Below are positions 1 through 5,093 of a stretch of 5,093 bases of DNA, piece after piece. The first letter of the stretch is position 1. Each line of letters opens with the position of its first letter. This DNA is from Treponema sp. Its GTDB lineage: Bacteria > Spirochaetota > Spirochaetia > Treponematales > Breznakiellaceae. The notes beneath the pieces are model-generated. The model was given only the letters and a program-made list of their open reading frames with translations. It was not told where the DNA came from and did not search any database. The stretch is from positions 1 through 5,093 of the forward strand of contig JAIRMT010000177.1 of NCBI GenBank assembly GCA_031258505.1. Reading direction: 5' to 3'. Both the position numbers and the translations under genes were made by a program.

Positions 1-62
1 CCGACGGGATGAAGGTCATTAAAACTACCAGCAGGCGCGGCGATCAGTCTGTTGCCCCCTAG
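1..62 (+). CDS. Possible C-terminal end of an upstream gene (partial)
   Basis: Reading from base 3, the frame is open from the window edge to a TAG at 60-62 and gives 19 residues ending GDQSVAP. The other two forward frames stop at once (TGA at 10-12, TAA at 20-22). The short peptide is polar and basic (KVIKTTSRRGDQ), as expected of a protein tail, but it is too short to assign to a family. If real, its stop lies 34 bp before the pyrG ATG, so the two genes could be co-transcribed. An open run of 19 codons is also quite possible by chance, so confidence is low. Confidence 0.35.
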   Translation, partial: DGMKVIKTTSRRGDQSVAP

Positions 63-88
63 ACTAATAAAAAAATGATTGCGATAAT
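60..88 (+). promoter_or_regulatory. Candidate sigma-70 promoter for pyrG and the operon
   Basis: TAGACT (60-65, four of six matches to TTGACA) and GATAAT (83-88, five of six matches to TATAAT) are separated by an optimal 17-bp A/T-rich spacer. The expected transcription start is near 95, only about two bases before the pyrG ATG. This would give a leaderless or near-leaderless mRNA. Inferred from consensus matching only. Confidence 0.45.
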
Positions 89-94
89 CGTTTT
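72..94. repeat. Imperfect inverted repeat overlapping the -10 element
   Basis: The arms AAAATGATT (72-80) and AATCGTTTT (86-94) are complementary at eight of nine positions, with the mismatch at 76/90, around a 5-base centre GCGAT. The repeat covers the putative -10 box and reaches the predicted transcription start, which is where a repressor operator would sit. It could also be a weak hairpin ending the upstream transcript, but the stem is too A/T-rich for a convincing terminator. Chance symmetry in A/T-rich DNA is a real alternative. Confidence 0.35.
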
Positions 95-96
95 AC

Positions 97-1725
97 ATGA
101 ATAAGTTTATCTTTGTCTCTGGCGGTGTATGTTCAAGTCTGGGAAAAGGTGTATCAGCATCGTCAATCGGCGCCCTACTTGAAGGACGAGGTCTGAATGT
201 CTGTATGGTCAAATGCGACCCATACATCAATGTTGATGCCGGAACCATGAGTCCCTATCAACACGGAGAGGTCTATGTTACTGACGATGGCGCGGAAACT
301 GATCTCGATCTTGGCAACTATGCCCGATTTACCAACAGCCCCTTGTCGTTGGCGAACTCAATTACTACTGGTCAGGTTTACCAGTCGGTTATTAGCAAGG
401 AACGAGAAGGGTGTTATTTGGGTTGCTGTGTGCAGGTCATTCCGCACATCACGGATGAAATCAAGAGCCGTATCCGCTCGGCTGCCAAAGCAGCCCCTGA
501 TACGGACGTGGTTATTGTCGAAATTGGCGGCACGGTTGGCGACATTGAGTCTATACCCTTTCTGGAAGCAGCGCGACAGCTCATCCATGAGTTGGGTAAG
601 GGTAACGCGCTGTCGGTGCATCTTACGTTGATACCGGAAGTCGCGGGCGGCGAACTTAAGACCAAGCCCACTCAGCACTCGGTTAAAGCTATGCAGGAGC
701 AGGGCATACAGCCTGACATACTCATCTGCCGCGCTCCGGTCTTACTTGAGGAAAGTACCCGCCGCAAGATTTCCAGTTTCACCAACGTTGACTTTAACGC
801 GGTGTTTACAGCTTATGATGTGGATACGACGATCTACGAGATACCGTTGATCTTCTTTAAGCAGGAACTGGATCAGGTGGTACTGCGGAAGCTGGGCGTT
901 GAGAGCCGGCACACGGAGCTTGACGCATGGTACGACATGATGGAGCGCTTCAACGCCCGTCAGGGCAAGGCGCGGATAGGCATTGTGGGTAAGTACATGG
1001 AGCTAAATGACGCCTATAAGTCGGTTTACGAAGCCTTGTTTCACGCTGGCCTTGAATGTGGTATTGAGGTTGAGTTGGTGAAGATTGATTCATCCCGCAT
1101 TGAGGAGAAGGGCGCTGACATGGTACTTGGCAAGAGCGGCGAGGCGATTGACGGTATTCTCGTACCGGGCGGCTTTGGTCAGCGCGGCATCAATGGCATG
1201 GTGAAGACAGCTACATGGGCGCGAGTGAACAAGGTTCCCTACTTTGGTATCTGTCTGGGTATGCAGATCATGGTGATTGATTGGGCAAGAAACACGCTTG
1301 GCTGGGAAGAGGCTGATTCCACTGAGTTTAACAAGAACACGAAGTATCCTGTAGTGAGCCTGCTTGAGGACCAGCTCGAGGTGAAGAACTATGGTGGTAC
1401 AATGCGGCTCGGTAAAAGCGAGTCGGTTGCGGAGGAAGGTACGCGCTTTATGAGCGCCTATGGCAAAAAAAGCGTGTTTGAACGCCACCGCCACCGTTAC
1501 GAGTTTGCTAACCGCTATCGTAAAGAAATGATCGAGTCTGGCTTGCGCCTTGCCGCGTTCACGCCTGACGGCAGTCTTGTGGAGAGCGTTGAGTGGAACG
1601 ATCATCCCTGGGGACTTGGCGTGCAGTTTCACCCGGAGTTCAAGTCAAAGCCCACGCTGGCTAACCCGCTGTTTCGCGCCTTTATCGCTGCGGTCAAGGC
1701 GCTTAAGGAAGAAGGGAAGGCATGA
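97..1725 (+). CDS. pyrG: CTP synthase (glutamine hydrolysing)
   Basis: This cytosolic enzyme makes CTP from UTP, ATP and glutamine, the last step of de novo pyrimidine nucleotide synthesis. At 542 residues it is the usual family length (E. coli 545). The N-terminal amidoligase domain (about 1-270) has the P-loop SSLGKG (13-18), the GTMSP.QHGEV block (49-58), the likely Mg-binding D71 in TDLDLG, and E142 in VEIGGTVGDIES. KTKPTQHSV and GIQPDILICR follow. The C-terminal class I glutamine amidotransferase domain (about 295-540) has the oxyanion-loop motif LVPGGFG, the nucleophile C386 in GICLGMQ, and the partners H512 and E514 in FHPEF. The start is fixed by alignment: FIFVSGGV begins right after MNK. 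No Shine-Dalgarno sequence is visible before the ATG. Small departures from the common family text are GGVCSSLG, KCDPY, VDAGT and NYARF; none removes a catalytic residue. It heads the operon and overlaps lptC by four bases. Confidence 0.97.
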   Translation: MNKFIFVSGGVCSSLGKGVSASSIGALLEGRGLNVCMVKCDPYINVDAGTMSPYQHGEVYVTDDGAETDLDLGNYARFTNSPLSLANSITTGQVYQSVISKEREGCYLGCCVQVIPHITDEIKSRIRSAAKAAPDTDVVIVEIGGTVGDIESIPFLEAARQLIHELGKGNALSVHLTLIPEVAGGELKTKPTQHSVKAMQEQGIQPDILICRAPVLLEESTRRKISSFTNVDFNAVFTAYDVDTTIYEIPLIFFKQELDQVVLRKLGVESRHTELDAWYDMMERFNARQGKARIGIVGKYMELNDAYKSVYEALFHAGLECGIEVELVKIDSSRIEEKGADMVLGKSGEAIDGILVPGGFGQRGINGMVKTATWARVNKVPYFGICLGMQIMVIDWARNTLGWEEADSTEFNKNTKYPVVSLLEDQLEVKNYGGTMRLGKSESVAEEGTRFMSAYGKKSVFERHRHRYEFANRYRKEMIESGLRLAAFTPDGSLVESVEWNDHPWGLGVQFHPEFKSKPTLANPLFRAFIAAVKALKEEGKA

Positions 1726-2381
1726 AAAAAACGCTTTGTTATATGGCTGGGCTTCTTTTATGCGCGTGTTCCTTTGATTATGGGGAGGCAAGCTCCAGTT
1801 CAGATGAGCTGCCGGATATTGTCATGGAAGAAGTGGAGTATGTGCGGGTACGAAACGGGAATCCGCTGGCGCGTTTCACAGCTGAATCTGCGGAGCGTTA
1901 CGAGGATCGACAGGTTATGGAGCTGTATAACTTTACGTTTGAGCAGTTTGAGACTCTCGGCGAGGAACTGAATGCGGTGGGTAGCGCGGGAACAGCTACG
2001 GTCGCGCTTGACACCGGCAATGTACAGCTGCGCGAGGGAATACGCATTGACATAGAGTCCGAAGACATCACCATAGAAACAGAGCATCTTGACTGGCAAG
2101 ATAAAGAGCGTATACTCACTGCTGCTGAGGGGCAGCGGGTTGATATGAAGCGTTCCGATGGCACGGACTTTTCAGGCTGGGGTTTTTCTGCGAATATCCG
2201 CGACCGGACTTGGGGTTTTAGCTCTGGCATTCAGGGTACATATTTCTGGGAGGATGAGGAGGAAGAGGCGGAAGTGGAGGAAGAGCTTGAGCTTACGGAG
2301 CCAGCGACGGAGGTAGAACTTACGGAGCCTGACTCAGAGGCAGAAGAGCCTGAAAGTGGGGAGTTCACAACGGAAGAATAA
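1722..2381 (+). CDS. lptC: LptC-like periplasmic lipoprotein with acidic tail
   Basis: LptC links the LptBFG transporter to the LptA bridge that carries lipopolysaccharide-type lipids through the periplasm. The assignment rests on position directly before lptA and lptB and on a beta-rich region (about 31-175) with the LptC/OstA style of alternating strands (VEYVRVRNGNPLARFTAE, TGNVQLREGIRIDIES, ERILTAAEGQRVDMKRSDG, GWGFSANIRDRTWGF). The family's WxxxxxxL/TAeG-type turn is recognisable. Instead of an N-terminal membrane helix it has a type II signal peptide with lipobox LCA|C at C16, so it is probably a lipoprotein. Residues 177-219 form an acidic tail: 23 of 43 are Asp or Glu, with no Lys or Arg, and ELTEP occurs twice (190-194, 199-203). 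At 219 residues it is longer than E. coli LptC (about 190) because of this tail. The ATG overlaps the pyrG stop (ATGA) and follows a strong purine-rich AGGGAAGG ribosome binding site inside the pyrG end, so coupled translation is likely. Confidence 0.78.
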   Translation: MKKTLCYMAGLLLCACSFDYGEASSSSDELPDIVMEEVEYVRVRNGNPLARFTAESAERYEDRQVMELYNFTFEQFETLGEELNAVGSAGTATVALDTGNVQLREGIRIDIESEDITIETEHLDWQDKERILTAAEGQRVDMKRSDGTDFSGWGFSANIRDRTWGFSSGIQGTYFWEDEEEEAEVEEELELTEPATEVELTEPDSEAEEPESGEFTTEE

Positions 2382-2388
2382 AAACTAC

Positions 2389-2395
2389 GAAGGAG
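2389..2395 (+). promoter_or_regulatory. Strong ribosome binding site of lptA
   Basis: GAAGGAG lies six bases, all T, before the ATG at 2402. It is the best Shine-Dalgarno match in the window and fixes the lptA start. It sits in the largest internal gap of the cluster (20 bp), which has no hairpin or promoter that I can see. Confidence 0.8.
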
Positions 2396-2401
2396 TTTTT
2401 T

Positions 2402-3016
2402 ATGCTGATAAAGCGATGTTCCTTATTCCTGTTTCTGTGTATTGCGCTTACAGGCGTGTATGCTGATACTTTTACCTTTCGCGCTGATCGCATGAGCGGC
2501 AGTCGAGCGTCAGGCAAAGAAATCACCATACTCATAGGAAACGCCGAAGTGCGTTCGGATAACATTTTGCTCAGGGCAGCGCGCATTGAGATTCAGGGGG
2601 ATAATAACGAGTTCATTGAATGTTCAGGCGGGGTCTGGGGATGGGAAGAGGAGAAAGATATTGTGTTTCAGACTGATCGCCTGCATTACGACCGAAAACT
2701 CAAGATTGCGCGGCTTGAGGGAAATTCCACGCTGGAAGACCGGCAGAACGGCATTGTCGCCAAGGGACGTTTCATTGAGTACGATGATCAGAGCGAGGTA
2801 ACGGTGTTCCAGATTGGGGTGCGGCTTTTCAAGGATAAGATGGTATGTCGCGCTGAATACGCCGTATACCGTCGTATAGAAAAGCTGCTGGACCTTTCCG
2901 GCTTTCCTGTTGTATTCAAGGAGGAAGACGAATTCCGCGCCGACCGTACCCGCGTTGACCTTGATACTGATGACGTTACTATGGAAGGCGCGGTTTCTGG
3001 CACGATAAAGGATTAG
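2402..3016 (+). CDS. lptA: LptA/OstA-like periplasmic lipid-transport protein
   Basis: LptA-type proteins are beta-jellyroll units that polymerise into the periplasmic bridge between LptC and outer-membrane LptD. The 204-residue product has a clear Sec signal peptide: MLIKR, a hydrophobic core (about 7-19), and likely cleavage VYA|DT after residue 21. The mature part has the OstA_N pattern: FRADRMSG near the start of the domain, GNAEVRSDNILLRAARIEI (N-AxVxSxxxxLxAxxxE style), FQTDRLHYDRKLKIARLEGNSTLEDRQNGIVAKGRFIEYD, and a final repeat FRADRTRVDLDTDDVTMEGAVSGTI. The repeated phrase [FT]xADRxxxD...xxxxGxxxxx is typical of LptA and the LptD N-terminus. The family is clear. The exact role (true LptA or a paralogue of LptD's N-terminal domain) is inferred from the neighbours lptC and lptB. 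The lptA stop is 3 bp before the lptB start. Confidence 0.85.
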   Translation: MLIKRCSLFLFLCIALTGVYADTFTFRADRMSGSRASGKEITILIGNAEVRSDNILLRAARIEIQGDNNEFIECSGGVWGWEEEKDIVFQTDRLHYDRKLKIARLEGNSTLEDRQNGIVAKGRFIEYDDQSEVTVFQIGVRLFKDKMVCRAEYAVYRRIEKLLDLSGFPVVFKEEDEFRADRTRVDLDTDDVTMEGAVSGTIKD

Positions 3017-3019
3017 CTG

Positions 3020-3856
3020 ATGGAACAAGAAATGCCTGTGCTGATGTCCGACACTGCATCTGCCTTGCCGCTGTCCGAGTCCCAGCCATCGGTGTCAGAC
3101 ACTGCATCTGCGCCGGTACAGCCCGTCGACCTGCACGTTTTGAGTGTTGTGGAACTGCGAAAGCGCTTTGGTCGTAAAGAAGTGGTGCAGGGCGTGAACT
3201 TTTCCATGCACAATGGCCAGGTGGCGGGATTGCTGGGACCAAATGGGGCTGGCAAAACAACTATCTTCTATATGATAGTAGGTTTCTATCAACCTTCAAG
3301 CGGTAGGGTACTGATGGATGAAATCGACATCACCCGCAAACCCATGTACAAACGGGCGAGGCAGGGTATTGCCTATCTGCCTCAGGAGGCGTCAATCTTC
3401 CGCAAGCTGACGGTGGAGCAGAACATCTGGGCAATCCTCGAAACGCGGCGCGATCTCAGTAAACCTGAAAAAAAGGAACGCCTTGAGGCGTTGCTTGACG
3501 AATTCGGCATTGGCCGGATTCGCGGACAGTTCGGCTTCACGCTCTCAGGCGGCGAGCGTCGGCGCACGGAAATCGCCCGCGCCCTCGCCACTGAGCCTAA
3601 GTTTCTCCTTCTTGACGAGCCTTTTGCGGGCATTGACCCTATCGCGGTCTATGAAATCAAGCAAATCATCAGAAGACTGGCGCAAAAAGGTATTGGCATC
3701 CTCATCACCGACCACAATGTACGCGACACGCTTGAAATCACCACCGACGCCTTTATCATCAATACCGGCACGATTGTAGCCCGAGGCGGTCGGGACGATA
3801 TCCTTAATAACGAAATGGTACGGGAAGTGTATCTGGGCGCGGAGTTCCGAATGTGA
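3020..3856 (+). CDS. lptB: LptB, ATPase of the lipopolysaccharide-transport ABC system
   Basis: LptB is the cytoplasmic ATPase that works with LptF and LptG to extract lipopolysaccharide from the inner membrane. Every ABC motif is intact: Walker A GPNGAGKTT (73-81), Q-loop Q122 in the LptB-specific YLPQEASIFRKLTVEQN, signature LSGGERRRTEIARAL (from 175), Walker B FLLLDEP with catalytic E200, D-loop FAGIDPIAV, and switch H232 in ITDHNVRDTL. The protein ends YLGAEFRM, close to the YLGEDFRL ending of E. coli LptB. It is 278 residues against about 241 in E. coli. The extra length is a low-complexity Ser/Pro/Ala N-terminus (about 1-37). The start is supported by AAAGGA (3007-3012) seven bases before the ATG. 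An alternative ATG at codon 5 would change little; an ATG at codon 9 would keep both repeat copies. The permease genes lptF/lptG are not here. Confidence 0.96.
   Translation: MEQEMPVLMSDTASALPLSESQPSVSDTASAPVQPVDLHVLSVVELRKRFGRKEVVQGVNFSMHNGQVAGLLGPNGAGKTTIFYMIVGFYQPSSGRVLMDEIDITRKPMYKRARQGIAYLPQEASIFRKLTVEQNIWAILETRRDLSKPEKKERLEALLDEFGIGRIRGQFGFTLSGGERRRTEIARALATEPKFLLLDEPFAGIDPIAVYEIKQIIRRLAQKGIGILITDHNVRDTLEITTDAFIINTGTIVARGGRDDILNNEMVREVYLGAEFRM
3045..3112 (+). repeat. Imperfect 20-bp direct repeat within the lptB 5' end
   Basis: Bases 3045-3064 and 3093-3112 match at 18 of 20 positions and are 48 bp (16 codons) apart, so the reading frame is kept. Both encode SDTASA (residues 10-15 and 26-31). 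One difference (TCC against TCA for Ser) is silent; the other is at the last base. The repeat lies wholly in the N-terminal extension outside the ATPase fold and suggests a small in-frame duplication. Confidence 0.8.
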
Positions 3857-3863
3857 GGCATGA

Positions 3864-4973
3864 GTGCAGCTTTTTGATTTACTGCTGATTATCGGCCTCG
3901 CGCTCCTCTGTTACGGGCTTGCCCCGGTTATCGGGGCCTTTATCAGCCGACATTCATGGCGGATGTTCAGACAGCGTTTCAATGACCTACGCCTCTCTCC
4001 TATGCTTGATTACACGGCGTATCAGCGCTGCGTCCAGGGCGGCAGGTTCCGCTTTATCGGCGGCTTTGAATCCATAACCGATGAGCATACCCTGTGGATC
4101 CGCGCTGAAACCGTAAGCATACCGGTCAACCTTTCCGGCAGGTATACTTACCTTTTTTCGATAGCCGAGGAAGGTGACGAGGAGACGCCTGAACGAATTC
4201 GCTGGGACCGGGTTTCCACCTTAACCGAGGGGGCAAAAGTCTTTGTTGGCGGCAATCTGGCGCGTCAGGATGAACGTTTGGTCTTTGTCTCAAGCCAAGA
4301 AGAGCCGTTGCTGCTTATCTTTTACGACGGTAATGATCGCTCGTTGCCTATCAGGGCTATCCGCGCAGGGCGTAACAAAAACGAATATTGGAACCCCATA
4401 ACCCCGTATGCCTTTATACTGGGCGCGTTCTCCCAACTGCTCATCGCGCTTTCATTTCTTTCACGGCCTGCGTTCAGTTTCACCTCAATAGCCGCCTTCA
4501 TTGCGCTCTTCACCCCGATCATCCCTCTCTTACCACCAGGGCTTTTATATACCATACTGTACAACTCGCTCTGGCACAAGGCGCGTCGGTTCCGCGAGTA
4601 CCGCGATATGGCGCGGCTTCCCCTGAAATACCTCAGCTCCGGGGTATGGCGCAGTCTGCTTCCCAATGGTGAGCTTTACGGCATGAGTCGTGTTGATACA
4701 TTGCCCGAACATATCCCGCTTCTTTTGTTCTCAGAGCGGAAAAAAGACCAGTGGTATGTGTTTGGCCATATAGACGAAGCGCCGCTTCCCCGTGAACCTG
4801 ATGATCTATTTGCTACTTTTGGAGCAATACAGGGAGACCCGGAAGCGCTTGCCCGGCGTTATGCGATAAAAGCGCATATTTTTGAAATTCTCTCAGGTCT
4901 ATTTCTGGTCATGGGAATAGGGATCAATCTATTCTTTATTATTCTGCTACTCCAGCAACTGCATATATTTTAG
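3864..4973 (+). CDS. Uncharacterised polytopic membrane protein downstream of lptB
   Basis: I do not recognise this 369-residue protein. It has a first hydrophobic helix (about 4-28), then a soluble, beta-rich region (about 58-165) with GGRFRFIGGFESI, LWIRAETVSIPV, GAKVFVGGNLARQDERLVFVS and LLLIFYDGND. A hydrophobic block follows: about 181-200, and about 205-233 interrupted by PLLPPG. Next are a basic stretch (HKARRFREYRDMARLPLKY) and a second soluble part (about 260-335). A last helix (about 340-363) ends close to the C-terminus. The GAKVFVGG...DERLVF phrase loosely recalls the small beta-barrel of GIDE-type membrane proteins, but this is too weak to name it. The GTG start is fixed by an in-frame TGA just upstream (3861-3863) and by GAGG (3855-3858) five bases ahead. 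The gene begins 7 bp after the lptB stop, so it is probably in the same operon and coupled to it. The stop TAG is at 4971-4973. A role in envelope biogenesis is inferred from context only. Confidence 0.85.
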   Translation: MQLFDLLLIIGLALLCYGLAPVIGAFISRHSWRMFRQRFNDLRLSPMLDYTAYQRCVQGGRFRFIGGFESITDEHTLWIRAETVSIPVNLSGRYTYLFSIAEEGDEETPERIRWDRVSTLTEGAKVFVGGNLARQDERLVFVSSQEEPLLLIFYDGNDRSLPIRAIRAGRNKNEYWNPITPYAFILGAFSQLLIALSFLSRPAFSFTSIAAFIALFTPIIPLLPPGLLYTILYNSLWHKARRFREYRDMARLPLKYLSSGVWRSLLPNGELYGMSRVDTLPEHIPLLLFSERKKDQWYVFGHIDEAPLPREPDDLFATFGAIQGDPEALARRYAIKAHIFEILSGLFLVMGIGINLFFIILLLQQLHIF

Positions 4974-4975
4974 GC

Positions 4976-5093
4976 TTATGTGAGAGGCACACATATGATT
5001 ATGTGAGAGGCACACATATGATTATGTGAGAGGCACACATATGATTATGTGAGAGGCACACATATGATTATGTGAGAGGCACACATATGATTA
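4976..5093. repeat. Perfect 23-bp tandem repeat array, hairpin-forming, truncated by window end
   Basis: Five identical 23-bp units start at 4978, 5001, 5024, 5047 and 5070, and base 5093 begins a sixth. The two bases TT at 4976-4977 also match the unit end. No base differs between copies. There are no spacers, so it is not a CRISPR array. Each unit junction carries a perfect inverted repeat, CACATA-TGAT-TATGTG (6-bp arms, 4-base loop). Because 23 is not a multiple of three and the unit has a stop codon on each strand, no frame can stay open across it, so it is non-coding on both strands. It begins two bases after the stop of the membrane protein gene and would form the 3' untranslated region of the operon. 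No T-tract terminator is visible before the edge. Confidence 0.97.

Noticed and set aside
72..96. Inverted repeat before pyrG as an intrinsic terminator
   Set aside because: The stem is almost all A/T, and the four T residues are part of the stem rather than a following tract, so an operator or chance symmetry fits better.
275..678. Overlapping open frames on both strands within the 5' third of pyrG
   Set aside because: They are shifted-frame shadows of the synthetase domain, with no ribosome binding site or family resemblance.
1090..1632. A 180-codon open frame on the minus strand inside pyrG
   Set aside because: It lies wholly antisense to a highly conserved enzyme, has no recognisable motif, and is explained by codon composition of pyrG.
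3851..3860. Similarity of ATGTGAGGCA at the lptB end to the start of the 23-bp repeat unit
   Set aside because: The match needs a 2-base gap, covers only about ten bases and coincides with coding sequence and a ribosome binding site, so chance is the simplest explanation.
3860..3877. ATG at 3860 as the start of the gene after lptB
   Set aside because: That frame reads only five codons before a TGA. The GTG at 3864 opens the long frame and has suitable ribosome-binding spacing.
4978..5093. The 3' array as a CRISPR
   Set aside because: Units are directly adjacent with no spacers, and the 23-bp period is identical throughout, so it is a simple tandem repeat.

Overview
This window holds one tightly packed, co-directional (+ strand) gene cluster. 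The order is pyrG (CTP synthase), an LptC-like lipoprotein, an LptA/OstA-like periplasmic protein, lptB (the ATPase of the lipopolysaccharide-transport ABC system), and a polytopic membrane protein I do not recognise. A perfect 23-bp tandem repeat array then starts two bases after the last stop codon and runs off the window end. The lptC-lptA-lptB set marks a diderm bacterium. The LptB sequence style, an LptC that is a lipoprotein rather than an N-terminally membrane-anchored protein, and the absence of rpoN after lptB suggest a spirochaete, perhaps a Treponema relative. That assignment is an inference from memory of families, not a search result.

Layout. Bases 1-62 can be read as the last 19 codons of an upstream gene. 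Bases 63-96 are a short spacer with a plausible sigma-70 promoter and an imperfect 9-bp inverted repeat overlapping its -10 element. The predicted transcript would start almost at the pyrG ATG, and no Shine-Dalgarno sequence is visible there. pyrG (97-1725) is full length with all catalytic motifs. It overlaps lptC by the classic ATGA. A 20-bp gap with a strong ribosome binding site precedes lptA, 3 bp separate lptA and lptB, and 7 bp separate lptB from the final GTG-started gene. All gaps are 20 bp or less, so one operon is likely. The only non-coding stretches are the 5' spacer and the 3' array. No RNA gene, IS element or CRISPR array is visible.

How the genes fit together. LptB would power extraction of a lipid or glycolipid from the inner membrane, and LptC and LptA would carry it across the periplasm. 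The permeases LptF/LptG and the outer-membrane LptD/LptE are not in this window. CTP from PyrG feeds phospholipid and sugar-nucleotide (for example CMP-Kdo) synthesis, so its link to an envelope transport operon makes metabolic sense, although the linkage may be simple co-location. The last gene is translationally close to lptB and is a candidate envelope accessory protein.

Most unusual points: the perfect 23-bp hairpin-forming array at the 3' end, the acidic tail on the LptC-like lipoprotein, the N-terminal extension with an internal duplication on LptB, and the uncharacterised membrane protein. I see no clear evidence of a wholly new system.
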